Of a DNA stretch of 64,000 nt, positions 27,125 through 36,470 are shown piece after piece. The stretch comes from Okeania sp. SIO2B3. Lineage in GTDB: Bacteria > Cyanobacteriota > Cyanobacteriia > Cyanobacteriales > Microcoleaceae. Each line of letters begins with the position of its first letter. Positions within the stretch are counted from its first letter, which is position 1. The translations under genes and the position numbers were made by a program. The notes under the pieces were generated by a model. It was not told where the DNA came from. It did no database searches and saw only the letters and a list, made by a program, of their open reading frames with translations. The stretch is from positions 1 through 64,000 of the forward strand of contig NZ_JAAHGH010000033.1 in NCBI RefSeq assembly GCF_010672525.1, read 5' to 3'.

Positions 27125-28057
27125 ATGGCAGGAGCTAAACTTAATACAAACTTATGGTTCGCTGAACAAATTACACCTTGGGATATTTATAAACATGGCA
27201 TTGATCGGGTGCTGGTTTATCAAAAAACTAAATATCAGGAAATGTTTATTGTTGAAGGTATTTATGGCAAAGCTTTAATACTAGATAATAAGTGGCAGTC
27301 GTGCACCAGAGAAGAATTTCTCTACCATGAATGCTTAGTACATCCACCTATGATTTTTCATGGGTCTCCACGCAAAGTCTTAGTACTTGGAGGTGCAGAA
27401 GGAGCAACATTACGAGAAGTACTACGCTGGAAAACTGTAGAAAAATTAGTTATGGTTGATATAGATGGGGAAGTAGTAGATGCCTGCAAAAAGTATTTGC
27501 CAGAAATGCACCAAAATTCTTTTGAAGACCCCCGCGTAGAATTAATTATTGATGATGCCCAGAATTTTTTAAACTCTTCTTCAGAAACTTGGGACGTGAT
27601 TATTTCCGATCTAACTGACCCTATTGAGTCTGGTCCATCTTTTCCTTTATTTACTCAGGAATACTTTCAAAAAATTCGCCAAATTTTATCTCCTGATGGA
27701 GTTTTTATTGTACAAGGAGGCTCAATTTCTCCTGCCGAAATGTACCTTCATGTCCGCGTACTTAAAACTTTACAAACTGTGTTTAACTATGCTCATTCTG
27801 TAGAGCCTTATTCTACCAGTTATGGATGTCCATTAGGATTTGTTGTTGCTTCTCAGCAAGAACTTTCCTCTACACCAAACCCAGAAAAAGTAGACCTTTT
27901 ATTAGCAGAAAAAACTATCGGTGGTTTAAAAGTTATGGATGGTATTTCTTTGTTGGGAATGTTGCAAATACCTTTGAATTTACGACAGGCGATCGCCACA
28001 GAAACTCAGATATATACTTTAAAATCTCCACCAAAATCTATTCAGATTTCAGATTAA
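27125..28057 (+). CDS. speE: polyamine aminopropyltransferase (spermidine synthase)
   Basis: SpeE transfers an aminopropyl group from decarboxylated S-adenosylmethionine to putrescine or a related amine. The 310-aa protein has the family core: CTREEFLYHECLVHPPM (~62-78), the nucleotide-binding loop VLVLGGAEGATLREVLRW (~86-103), MVDIDGEVVDACKKYLPEM (~110-128) and the catalytic aspartate motif ISDLTDPIESGPSFPLFT (~159-176). The GGAEG and LTDP forms are those of cyanobacterial or plant thermospermine-type enzymes, so product specificity is open. Start ATG at 27125 follows a good ribosome site (GGAGGAAAAACATCA). Confidence 0.94.
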   Translation: MAGAKLNTNLWFAEQITPWDIYKHGIDRVLVYQKTKYQEMFIVEGIYGKALILDNKWQSCTREEFLYHECLVHPPMIFHGSPRKVLVLGGAEGATLREVLRWKTVEKLVMVDIDGEVVDACKKYLPEMHQNSFEDPRVELIIDDAQNFLNSSSETWDVIISDLTDPIESGPSFPLFTQEYFQKIRQILSPDGVFIVQGGSISPAEMYLHVRVLKTLQTVFNYAHSVEPYSTSYGCPLGFVVASQQELSSTPNPEKVDLLLAEKTIGGLKVMDGISLLGMLQIPLNLRQAIATETQIYTLKSPPKSIQISD

Positions 28058-28225
28058 AAATTAACAAGAAAATTACTACTCAATCAAGGAAGTTATAGCG
28101 CTACGCGCATAGGGAATCCGTCGAATTGGCGACGTACAGAAGTCAGAAGTCAGAAGTAATCACTGACTAACTTTGACTATTTATAAATGTCCGCGCCCCA
28201 TTTGCATGCTATAGGTAATCCTAAA

Positions 28226-28500
28226 TAGGGTTTGCGCTCAAAAGTCTTATGGGTGAGGGTAGGAGTCAACCCACCCGCGGGGCCCGACCGTGGAAGGGAA
28301 CTCAGGAGGACCGAGTCAGGATGAATGGGAATTACAGAGGATGTAGTTGGAAGAATTGTCCCTTAATTTTTCTGCCCAACTCTTGCACAAAATGCTAGTT
28401 TTTTGAGCTTTCTTGAGCGAAAAGCTGGCACTTTTTTTAACCCTAATAAGGCTGAAACCTTTATATGTCAATACTTTGATAGTTAATCAGCAAGCCCTAA
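28226..28500. mobile_element. small element family C, second copy
   Basis: Ends AATAGGGTTTGCGCTCAAAA (28225) and GTTAATCAGCAAGCCCTAA (28482-28500) are inverted. Interior blocks TTTTTCTGCCCAACTCTTG and CTTTATATGTCAATACTTTG match the 26772 copy. It is followed by family F (about 28520-28640) and family G (28690-28850) copies, so this gap of about 870 bases is wholly repeats. Confidence 0.65.
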
Positions 28501-28519
28501 ATTTATTAAAATTTTGAAT

Positions 28520-28850
28520 ATACCAATATTATGTGAACCTGCATATAATTATGAAATTCATTAATTTATCAGTCTTTATCTACAGTCAATTATTCTGGAA
28601 ATCTTTATTCTATGCAACCTCATATTAAATTAAATTAAATTAATATAACTAACCCATCCTAACATGACGTTATATATACTTTATACCGCAAAATTTTGGG
28701 TATGCGCCTCCCCTTTTAAGGGGATAAAAAGCGGTCGAGAGATGGCGAGGTCTCCTCGCCATATCTAATCGACCAAGAGAAAGAGAATATTCCTGATTTC
28801 AACCCTCCTTATTGCATAGGTACTGTTAGCCCAGTTCCTCCGCAGGAGGC
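28520..28850. repeat. adjacent copies of interspersed repeats F and G
   Basis: The F copy runs from ACCAATATTATGTGAACCTG to TTCTATGCAACCTCATATTA, a long imperfect hairpin whose arms both contain TGCA-centred ACCTGCAT / ATGCAACCT. The G copy starts near CGCCTCCCCTTTTAAGGGGA, then AGCGGTCGAGAGATGGCGAG, GTCTCCTCGCCATATC and AATCGACCAAGAGAAAG, with the palindrome GGCGAGGTCTCCTCGCC intact. Confidence 0.6.
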
Positions 28851-28923
28851 TAACTGATAACTAATAATTGAAATTGCTGGCGCTTTAGGGCAACGAAAAT
28901 TTTTTTTTCTTTCTTTTTTCTTT

Positions 28924-29550
28924 CTATAGATAAGTATAAAACCACATAGAATAATCCTCTAACAATTCAGCATTCTCAGAATCTTCCATAACAGCTTCTA
29001 ATTCAGCTAGTGGCAATGTAAATTTCTGACTATCTGTAGTGCGCTCCAATTCTGCTAAAACTCCAGACTCTAAATTTAATCGGTCGTCTAATTTCAGCAG
29101 ATTAAACACATCTGTATAAGATGGTTTTTTCTTCTTCAACTTTTGATATTCTTTTTCACTTCCTGGACCCATAGTATAATATTCTTCCCACTCAAATTCT
29201 TCTATTCCTGTCACTAAACAAGGAAAATCAATATTTTGCTTGAGATATTTAAAATATTTTTTTAAATTACTTTGATTAACTTTTAAATTACTTGTATTGA
29301 AAATTTCCTCTAACTTTTGCTCAAAAACTTCTAAATTAATTTGTTGTGCTTCATCTTCTTCTGCCATCCCTTGAAAAGCACCGATCTGTTGTAAAAAATC
29401 CTCAATAGGTACACTAATAGTTATATTTTCTCCATTATTCAGCTTACCAGTTTTCCCTGATATAATAGTCTCATCAATTTCAATTGGTTTGAGTTTTCTG
29501 GTATCAGGTTGAGACTTATTTTTATTTTGTTTTTGATTAGATTTTGGCAT
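28924..29550 (-). CDS. possible calcium-binding protein with CcbP-like C-terminal half
   Basis: The 208-aa soluble protein has a polar, Lys/Gln-rich N-terminus (MPKSNQKQNKNKSQPDTRKL) and an acidic middle. Residues ~98-208 read FKYLKQNIDFPCLVTGIEEFEWEE, then FTLPLAELEAVMEDSENAELLEDYSMW. This follows the CcbP pattern of cyanobacterial calcium-binding proteins (YLExNLxFPF...; PLxxIEaxdxdxExxxxxxDWhYW). Similarity is by motif memory, not by search, and the N-terminal extension is unusual. In Anabaena CcbP buffers calcium during heterocyst formation; no such role can be claimed here. It diverges from the DUF2301 gene 86 bases away. Confidence 0.5.
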   Translation of the reverse strand: MPKSNQKQNKNKSQPDTRKLKPIEIDETIISGKTGKLNNGENITISVPIEDFLQQIGAFQGMAEEDEAQQINLEVFEQKLEEIFNTSNLKVNQSNLKKYFKYLKQNIDFPCLVTGIEEFEWEEYYTMGPGSEKEYQKLKKKKPSYTDVFNLLKLDDRLNLESGVLAELERTTDSQKFTLPLAELEAVMEDSENAELLEDYSMWFYTYL

Positions 29551-29636
29551 GAAGTTCTCCCCTTATCCAGGTTTATGATTAAAAATATCTATAAGTAAAA
29601 AAAATCAGTCGATCTATATTTCTTTAGGAGTAAATT

Positions 29637-30305
29637 ATGACACAAATACTACAATCTCCAGAACCCATAGTTTATCAAGGACATTTTGGAGAATTTACTA
29701 TCACAAAAAGCGATCGCCTTAGTGTCCTTATTTACCGTAGTGGCCTGATGATAGCTGCCCTGAGTTTTGCATTAGGTAGCGCCTTAGTCTTATGGCAAGG
29801 CAACAACCCAGCAGTGATTAAAGCACTAACACCTATCTATGGCTGTTTTTGTCTAGCTTTAGGTCTAAGTTTAGCCACTATTCATATCTATATGGCCATT
29901 TTACACCGACTACTCCAACTATTTTGGATTATAGGGACTATTACTACAGTAATCTTAGCAATTAATAGTACTCAACCCCTGTTCTTAGTAGTGTACACCA
30001 ATCCAATTACCATTTTAGGTGTTGGTTTTACCTTTGCGGCCTTGACTGGTATTTATTTCAAAGAAGCTTTTTGTTTTAACCGCCTAGAAACAAAATTTCT
30101 CACACCTTTAGTACCTTTTTTACTCCTATCTCATATGGCTGACTTTTTATTACTTGAAGTCAAAGAATTTCTATTAGGAATTTGGGCGTTTCTATTTATA
30201 GTTTTTGCTATGCGAAAGGTATTCCAAGCAATACCTCCAGACATTGGAGATAAGAGTGTTTTTGAATATTTACACAAAAAACAGGAAGAAGTAGCTCATA
30301 GCTAG
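29637..30305 (+). CDS. DUF2301 integral membrane protein
   Basis: The 222-aa protein has about six hydrophobic segments (residues ~32-52, 62-82, 90-108, 120-138, 150-165, 172-190). It opens with the family-like soluble start (VYQGHFGEFTITKSDRLSVLIYRSGL) and contains FKEAFCFNRLETKFLTPLVP. DUF2301 proteins are widespread in cyanobacteria; their role is unknown. A Shine-Dalgarno-like TTTAGGAGTAAATT precedes the ATG at 29637. Confidence 0.85.
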   Translation: MTQILQSPEPIVYQGHFGEFTITKSDRLSVLIYRSGLMIAALSFALGSALVLWQGNNPAVIKALTPIYGCFCLALGLSLATIHIYMAILHRLLQLFWIIGTITTVILAINSTQPLFLVVYTNPITILGVGFTFAALTGIYFKEAFCFNRLETKFLTPLVPFLLLSHMADFLLLEVKEFLLGIWAFLFIVFAMRKVFQAIPPDIGDKSVFEYLHKKQEEVAHS

Positions 30306-30830
30306 CGCCGCTACGCGGAAGTTAAAAGTTAATCATTTTTGATTGGTAAGGCTTTTAGGATTTTGTAACTGGTTAGTTATTTCTGCTATCCTGCACTAGA
30401 AAGAGCTATTAACAGTCAATATTAGACATCTGGAGAATAAAGATATATACTTTTTGCTCATAGTAGGGAATAGGAAATATGGAACAGGGAATAGATTTTC
30501 ACGGCAAAAGACTACAAAAAATGATTTTGTAAATTACTTTTACAACAGTAGCTTATTTTAAATAAATAGCAAGTTTATTTTCTGGAGATATCTATTATCT
30601 CATGTTCGCACTTTATTATTTGTGTAAAAGTTAGCGTGAATATCTACAAATAAATTTAAGTTTTTTCTTGCTTTTAAGCCTTCTTTCCTCTTTCCTCTTC
30701 CTTTGATATTACCTAAAATTCAGTTCAAATAAATTACTTATATAAAGTCAATAGTAAAGAATAGAAAAAAATATAAATCTATTTTATTAACTGGATTTAG
30801 TGTTATATGGAATCTATGTTGATCACTTAA
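30306..30830. other. intergenic gap, nothing recognised
   Basis: Over 500 A+T-rich bases without gene, element ends or hairpin. Low-complexity GGGAATAGGAAATATGG filler occurs near 30465. Confidence 0.45.
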
Positions 30831-31490
30831 ATGCCTCAAAAAAACATTTTCTTACAATGGCAGGAACAATTAATTTTAATAATCCAGGTATGGATATTAA
30901 TTCTAGGATTAATTATCTTTCTAATTACGATTTGCTGCTTTAATATTTATTCATTCTTAGCAGTAAACTCCCCCATAAAAGCGGATATACTAATAGTTGA
31001 AGGTTGGATGTCTGACTATGCAGTAAAATTAGCGATCGCTGAATTTTATCAAGGTGCTTATCAAAAATTAATTACCACAGGTTCGCCCATAGGTAAGGGA
31101 TATTATCTATCAGAATATAATAACTTTGCCGAACTAACAGCCGCAACTTTAATTGCCTTGGGTGTCGATCCAGACCGAGTTGTTGCAATACCTACTCCTC
31201 AAGTGGTTAAGTATCGCACTGCTGCCTCTGCTATTGCGGTTAAAGAATGGCTAGCAACTTCTAATCTCAAAGTAGACTCTATCAATATCTATACTTTAGG
31301 ACCTCACGCTCGTCGTAGCTGGATGATTTACCGAAATATTTTCAGTCCAGATATTCAGGTAGGTGTGATTGCTCTTGAGCCTAAAGGGTATAATCCTAAC
31401 AGATGGTGGCAGTCCAGCGCAGGTATGCGGACTGTTGTTGGAGAGGCGATCGCTTACTTTTATACCCGTTTTGTCAATTGGAAGTCTTGA
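30831..31490 (+). CDS. YdcF/SanA/ElyC-family (DUF218) membrane-anchored protein
   Basis: The 219-aa protein has an N-terminal membrane helix (residues ~14-45) and a Rossmann-like domain opening with ADILIVEGWMSDYAVKLA (~53-70). Further pieces are TTGSPIGKGYYLSEYNNFAELTAATLIALGVD and YTLGPHARRSWMIYRNIF, as in DUF218 proteins. Members act in envelope biogenesis; biochemical function is unsettled. A HIP1 site lies inside the gene at about 31033. Confidence 0.8.
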   Translation: MPQKNIFLQWQEQLILIIQVWILILGLIIFLITICCFNIYSFLAVNSPIKADILIVEGWMSDYAVKLAIAEFYQGAYQKLITTGSPIGKGYYLSEYNNFAELTAATLIALGVDPDRVVAIPTPQVVKYRTAASAIAVKEWLATSNLKVDSINIYTLGPHARRSWMIYRNIFSPDIQVGVIALEPKGYNPNRWWQSSAGMRTVVGEAIAYFYTRFVNWKS

Positions 31491-31729
31491 ATAAGGATGT
31501 TATGAGTTAGTAGACAGGAAAAATGATGAATGAGCCGGCACTATAAGACTCGTCACTCATTCAAGACTAACAAAAATTAAGATTTGGTAGGGGGTACTCA
31601 ATGGACTTGCGAAACACACAAAAATTACAGAATTCAATTCAAAATTCTGCACTTTGTTATTGTTAATCCGATGCTTCCCCTACCTGAATTGTTTCTTGAT
31701 AATTAACTTTTCATTAAAATGAATTAAAT

Positions 31730-32026
31730 TTAGTAGCGACGAGAGTTGTTTCTGCGACCACCACCACCAAAGGAAGGTCTTTCCTCCCGTGGCTTTGCTT
31801 TGTTCACTTTTATTTCGCGATCCATCCATTCAGCACCATCAAGTGCAGCAATGGCCGCTTCTTCTTCTGCCTCAGTATCCATTTCCACAAATCCAAAACC
31901 ACGAATGCGTCCTGTTTCACGGTCAGTTGGTAAATGAACCCGTTTGACAGAACCATATTCCTGAAAAACTTCAGATAGGTCATCCTGCGTAACCTCGTAA
32001 GATAAGTTGCCTACATAAATTGACAT
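31730..32026 (-). CDS. RNA-binding protein with one RRM (cyanobacterial Rbp)
   Basis: The 98-aa protein is one RRM: RNP2 IYVGNL at residues 3-8 and RNP1 RGFGFVEM at ~42-49, followed by a short Gly/Arg/Asn tail (GGGGRRNNSRRY). Rbp proteins bind RNA, are often cold- or stress-induced and in cyanobacteria can localise certain mRNAs at thylakoids. The short glycine tail is typical. The ~200-base leader upstream (32027-32230) is long for a small gene, compatible with the long 5' UTRs known for cold-regulated rbp genes. Confidence 0.93.
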   Translation of the reverse strand: MSIYVGNLSYEVTQDDLSEVFQEYGSVKRVHLPTDRETGRIRGFGFVEMDTEAEEEAAIAALDGAEWMDREIKVNKAKPREERPSFGGGGRRNNSRRY

Positions 32027-32477
32027 AGATATTCTCCAAAATTAAGATTTTTGTAGAGATTTAGATTTCGGAGAGAAGCTTGTCAATAGCGATAGGAAAG
32101 TAGCTCTCAATATAAACAAACATTATAACCGAATTTATTCTCGTATTCTATAATAGCACAATAGATATTTATATTCAGAGACTTTTTTGAAAATATTGAA
32201 AATATTTAAGATGAAAAAATGGCCAACTAAGTACGTTTCACTAAAGTCAGAAGTCAAAAGTCAGAAGTCAGAAGTGATATTTTAGACACTTATATAAAAT
32301 CCGGTCATACAGTTATCGCACTTTCTACTTCCATTCAATGCAGACATAAAATGCCGGAATATCCCCAGATAATTCCAACTCTCATCCTTTCTTCTTACTG
32401 ACTCCTCTCATCATACAATAACTAATTATCCGAATACTATATTAAAACCTGCTTCATAAAACCGATATAAAACGTCA

Positions 32478-32985
32478 TCGGGAAGTGACATTTTAATGTT
32501 TACTTCCTGCTTCCACTGAGGCCGTCGGCGGTTACTCATCCACAGGCATTCACGGGTCTTGCCCGACCGCATCTCTCAAATTGATACTGGCGTTTAAATC
32601 TTGGCGAAGATTGACAAGCCACATTCAGGGCAATCATAAGTCCTTACATTTAATGGCATATCTTGAACGTGACTGCAGTGTGAGCAAGTTTTTGATGATG
32701 GAAAAAACCTGTCAACTACTACTAACTCTGAACCGTACCATTGGCACTTATATCCAAGCTGTCTTCTAAACTCATAAAATCACTATCTGCTAACTGATTT
32801 TCGCTAGTTTATGATTGCGTAACATTCCGCTGACATTGTCATACTTCAATTGATACAGTGCCGTGGTTTTTGGCTAGGTATGTTGTCAATTTATGAAGTG
32901 CGTCTTTACGGATGTTTGCTACTTTTATATGCAACCTGGCTATCTTTAGTTGTGCCGCCCTACAGAGTCTGTTTAAAAGTACGCT
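32478..32985 (-). pseudogene. tnpB: TnpB pseudogene with omega-RNA-like right end
   Basis: On the minus strand, in three frames, run AAQLKIARLHIKVANIRKDA (from about 32960), DNVSGMLRNHKLAK, YKCQWYGSELVVVDRFFPSS, KTCSHCSHVQDMP and TYDCPECGLSI, then after another shift RQDLNASINLRDAVG. This is the TnpB C-terminal half with RuvC-II/zinc ribbon/RuvC-III order. At least three frameshifts and several stops make it dead. Past the coding end, 32478-32560 reads GCCTGTGGATGAG and ends in GGAAGTAAACATT / AATGTCACTTCC, the omega-RNA-like terminal hairpin. Confidence 0.82.
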
Positions 32986-33275
32986 TTATAACTTATTATA
33001 TCGTTATTCTTGGATTAAGTCAATCCTCTACTCCACAATTTTAGCTTATTATTTGATTTCATCAGTTACCAACTATTTGTGAGATTTTTTAAGTGAATTG
33101 GTATAAATTCGTGTAGCTTCTATAGGGAATGGCAAAAACAAACAAAATAATGAAAAATAACTTGCTCTGGAAAACTTAAAACGAGCATTGCTCAATGAAC
33201 AATGCTCAGTATCAAAGGGTTAGAGGTAAGAGCTTTGAGACAAATATTATACGCTTACCACAGCTAGATCCAATG

Positions 33276-34679
33276 TTAAAGTTGCTTAACCTCAGAAACC
33301 AACTTAGCAACCATATCCTTAGCACTACCAAACAGCATCATAGTTTTATCCTTGTAGAACAAATCATTGTCCACACCAGCAAAACCAGTGCTGAGACCAC
33401 GCTTAATCACAATAGTATGCTTTGCCTTATCAACATCAAGAATAGGCATCCCATAAATTGGACTATTCTGATCCGCACGCGCCGCTGGGTTGACAACATC
33501 ATTGGCTCCAATTACCAAAGCTACATCTGCCTGGTCAAACTGAGGATTAATGTCATCCATATCATACAATTGGGGATAAGGCACATTAGCTTCTGCCAAC
33601 AATACATTCATGTGTCCAGGCATCCGTCCTGCAACTGGGTGAATAGCATACTTAACCTCAACACCCAATCCTTCCAACTGGTCTGTCAACTCACGGACTG
33701 AGTGTTGTGCTTGAGCAACAGCCATACCATAACCAGGTACAATTACCACAGAACGCGCATAACCCAACATCATTGCACCCTCTTCAGGGTCAATGCTGCG
33801 GACAGACTTATCAGTCGTGCCACCAGCAGCAGCAGGACCGCCACCTTCACCAGTACCAAATGCAGCAAACAGTACATTAGTCAAAGAACGGTTCATACCC
33901 TTACACATAATTACTGTGAGGATAATACCAGAAGCACCAACCAATGCACCAGCAATGATCAACATATTGTTCATCACCACAAAACCAGCAGCACTAGCCG
34001 CTAGTCCAGAAAATGAGTTCAACAAAGAAATCACAACTGGCATATCACCCCCACCAATAGGGATAACAAACATTACACCTAATATTAGGGATACACCTAC
34101 CAATGCTAAAAACACGGGTAAGTTGAATGGCGTGACACATAGATAAACGCTACCAACAATAAACCCACCAAATAGGAGAGCATTAACAGGTTGTTGCAAT
34201 GGGAAAGTGATTGGAGAACCACTCATAATACCCTGTAGTTTAGCAAAAGCAATTACAGAACCTGTAAAAGTTACACCACCAATTAATACGCCCAATAAAG
34301 CTGTAATAGTAGTAGGCAATGGAGGAGACTGAGCAACAGCCAAATACCGCCAAAACTCACCTACTGCCACCATAGCAGAAGCAGCACCACCCAAACCGTT
34401 GAATAAACCAACCATTTGAGGCATATCAGTCATTTCTACCTTGTAAGCACCGATCGCTCCAATAATAGAACCGACAACAATTGCTACCAAAATCATCTCA
34501 TAGTTGATTACTTCCTTTTCTAGCAGGGTTGCTACAATAGCAATCAACATTCCCACTGATGCCAACAAATTACCATTACGAGCTGTAGCGGGAGAACCCA
34601 ACTTTTTCAGCCCCACGAAAAACAAGGATACCGCTACCAAGTAGCTTAATTGGATTCCGGTTGGTATAAAATCGCTCAT
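33276..34679 (-). CDS. pntB: NAD(P) transhydrogenase subunit beta
   Basis: PntB holds the membrane domain and the NADP(H)-binding domain of the proton-pumping transhydrogenase, which makes NADPH from NADH using the proton gradient. The 467-aa length is normal. The N-terminal half has about eight membrane helices. The C-terminal half has VVIVPGYGMAVAQAQHSVRELTD (~310-332), HPVAGRMPGHMNVLLAEA (~346-363) and DVALVIGANDVVNPAA (~388-403), the NADP site. The start overlaps the pntA2 stop by one base (34679), indicating translational coupling. Confidence 0.97.
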   Translation of the reverse strand: MSDFIPTGIQLSYLVAVSLFFVGLKKLGSPATARNGNLLASVGMLIAIVATLLEKEVINYEMILVAIVVGSIIGAIGAYKVEMTDMPQMVGLFNGLGGAASAMVAVGEFWRYLAVAQSPPLPTTITALLGVLIGGVTFTGSVIAFAKLQGIMSGSPITFPLQQPVNALLFGGFIVGSVYLCVTPFNLPVFLALVGVSLILGVMFVIPIGGGDMPVVISLLNSFSGLAASAAGFVVMNNMLIIAGALVGASGIILTVIMCKGMNRSLTNVLFAAFGTGEGGGPAAAGGTTDKSVRSIDPEEGAMMLGYARSVVIVPGYGMAVAQAQHSVRELTDQLEGLGVEVKYAIHPVAGRMPGHMNVLLAEANVPYPQLYDMDDINPQFDQADVALVIGANDVVNPAARADQNSPIYGMPILDVDKAKHTIVIKRGLSTGFAGVDNDLFYKDKTMMLFGSAKDMVAKLVSEVKQL

Positions 34680-34969
34680 TATGCAGCCTCCTTTTTCTTG
34701 AACATTTGCAACATCCGGTCTGTAACCAAAAATCCACCAACTACGTTAATGGTGGCAAAAACGACAGCAATTAAACCTAAAATTACAGTGACATTCCAAT
34801 CTTTGTCACCAGCGATAATTAGTGCGCCCAAAACTGCAATCCCTGAAATAGCATTAGCTCCAGACATCAGGGGTGTATGCAGAGTTGGTGGCACTTTATT
34901 AATTACTTCAAATCCGGCAAATGATGCCAAGACGAATACAAATAAAGCTGCAATTAATGTTTCACTCAT
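34679..34969 (-). CDS. NAD(P) transhydrogenase alpha subunit, membrane part (PntA-2)
   Basis: The 96-aa protein has three membrane helices (residues ~4-20, 40-55, 62-82) and the motif VPPTLHTPLMSGANAISGI that is conserved in the C-terminal membrane part of PntA. In cyanobacteria and some other bacteria alpha is split into a soluble NAD-binding polypeptide and this short membrane polypeptide. It sits between pntA1 and pntB in the same direction. Confidence 0.95.
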   Translation of the reverse strand: MSETLIAALFVFVLASFAGFEVINKVPPTLHTPLMSGANAISGIAVLGALIIAGDKDWNVTVILGLIAVVFATINVVGGFLVTDRMLQMFKKKEAA

Positions 34970-35084
34970 AGTCCTTTTACTGTTAATGGTTGACTTTTAT
35001 GGGGCATTAGCAAGGTTTTAAATTCCTTCTCAACAAGAAAAAATGTTCTTCCTGAGTGCTGAACGCTGAGTGCTGACTGCTTAA

Positions 35085-36227
35085 CTAACTACCAACAGCA
35101 ACACCTAAAGCATTTTTGACTCTTTGATTGCGAATTTCACCACCATGGGCAACACAAGCACCAGCAATGATATCATCCTCAAAATCAAGATTTAGCTCTC
35201 CATCCTTAATCATCAACTTGAGCAAAGCAGAAATATTTTTGGCATACAATTCACTAGCATGAACTGGCATAGTTGCTGGCAAATTGACCGGACCAATAAT
35301 AGTCACACCATTCCACTGTACATCTTTGCCTGCTTCAGTACATTCACAGTTTCCACCCTGTGATGCTGCCATATCAACTATGACTGCACCTGGTTTCATT
35401 TGGTCTACCATTTCTTTAGTTACTAGCAATGGTGCTTTTTTACCAGGAACTTGAGCAGTAGTAATTACAATATCTGAAGCAGCAACGTGCTGGGTGAGAA
35501 CTTCGCGAGTGTGTTGTTTAGCTTGCTCAGAAAGTTCTTTAGCATAACCACCCTCAGCAACAGTATCTTCCTGGAGAGTTACATCTACAAACTTTGCTCC
35601 CAAACTTTGTACTTGCTCTTTAACTTCTGGACGAATATCAAATGCTTCTACTACCGCACCTAGACGACGAGCAGTAGCGATCGCCTGTAAACCTGCAACC
35701 CCTGCACCCATTATTAATGCTTTGGCAGGTTTAATAGTACCTGCTGCAGTAGTTAACATTGGGAAAAACTTGGGTAAAGCAGCAGAGGCCAGCAAAACTG
35801 CTTTATATCCACCAATATTAGCTTGGGAAGATAAAGCATCCATAACTTGCGCTCTACTGGTACGAGGAATCAACTCCATACTGAATGCAGTTATTTTCCG
35901 TTCCGCTAAACGCTGCACGATAGCAGGGTTGCCTAAAGGATCGAGGAAACTAATTAAAACAGTACCCTCTCGTAATTTATCAATTTCTGATTCCTGTAAT
36001 ACCCCAATTTTTAGAAGTACCTCAGTTTCACGCCACAGGGCGTCACTATCAGAAATTATTTTTGCTCCAGCTTGTTCGTAAGCTCCATCAAAGAAGAAAG
36101 ACTTTTCTCCCGCACTTGCTTCTACCTGGATTTCTAATCCCTGTTTGACTAATCGTGCTATCACATCGGGAACTAAAGCCACACGGGATTCATCAACCAG
36201 AGTTTCCTTAGCTACTGCTATTCTCAT
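35085..36227 (-). CDS. pntA: NAD(P) transhydrogenase alpha subunit, soluble NAD(H)-binding part (PntA-1)
   Basis: From ATG 36227 the protein is 380 aa and starts MRIAVAKETLVDESRVAL, the conserved family start. An 11-residue extension to 36260 is open but unlikely. An AAGGAGAATTT ribosome site precedes 36227 closely. The alanine dehydrogenase/PNT fold is seen: LISFLDPLGNP, RAQVMDALSSQANIGGYKAV (~127-146), the NAD loop IMGAGVAGLQAIATARRLGA (~176-195) and VDMAASQGGNCE. The product pairs with PntA-2 and PntB. Its upstream side is the end of an omega-RNA-like element only ~20 bases away, so its leader must include that element. Confidence 0.95.
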   Translation of the reverse strand: MRIAVAKETLVDESRVALVPDVIARLVKQGLEIQVEASAGEKSFFFDGAYEQAGAKIISDSDALWRETEVLLKIGVLQESEIDKLREGTVLISFLDPLGNPAIVQRLAERKITAFSMELIPRTSRAQVMDALSSQANIGGYKAVLLASAALPKFFPMLTTAAGTIKPAKALIMGAGVAGLQAIATARRLGAVVEAFDIRPEVKEQVQSLGAKFVDVTLQEDTVAEGGYAKELSEQAKQHTREVLTQHVAASDIVITTAQVPGKKAPLLVTKEMVDQMKPGAVIVDMAASQGGNCECTEAGKDVQWNGVTIIGPVNLPATMPVHASELYAKNISALLKLMIKDGELNLDFEDDIIAGACVAHGGEIRNQRVKNALGVAVGS

Positions 36228-36242
36228 AAATTCTCCTTGTCT

Positions 36243-36470
36243 AGTGACATATTCCAACACTAACCATTCGGTATAGTGTGGGCTTCTCGCTTCGCAGTCC
36301 TGCTATTGCATCGGACTCCACAAGCTTTAAGGACGGGATGCCCCGCCGCCCTTTTTGCAGAGCGAAAAACTAAGCGCCTAGCTCCGCAATCAGATTTTAC
36401 GCTTACCGCCGATTCATCTCACACCAAATTGAAAATTTCGCGCGCAGGTTTCTCGATGGTTTAGCTAAAG
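36243..36470 (-). ncRNA. orphan omega-RNA-like element pointing into pntA1
   Basis: Read on the minus strand, this stretch ends GCGAGAAGCCCACACTATAC, CGAATGG, TTAGTGTTGG, AATATGTCAC (last base about 36246). It is close to the tnpB tail at the window start (GAGAAGCCTACGCCATACC ... GGTTGGCGTGGG ... GTATGTCAC). Upstream homology includes AAGGGCGG and CGGGGCATCCCGTCCTTAAA. No tnpB coding sequence remains on its 5' side. It is therefore an element end without its nuclease, directed at the pntA1 ribosome-binding site. Confidence 0.6.

Noticed and set aside
32850-33044. Plus-strand 64-aa open frame
   Set aside because: It is the antisense of the decayed tnpB coding sequence and has no protein-like pattern.
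33195-33701. Plus-strand 168-aa open frame
   Set aside because: It lies antisense to pntB, whose protein is unmistakable; composition (His/Thr/Ile rich) is that of a shadow frame.
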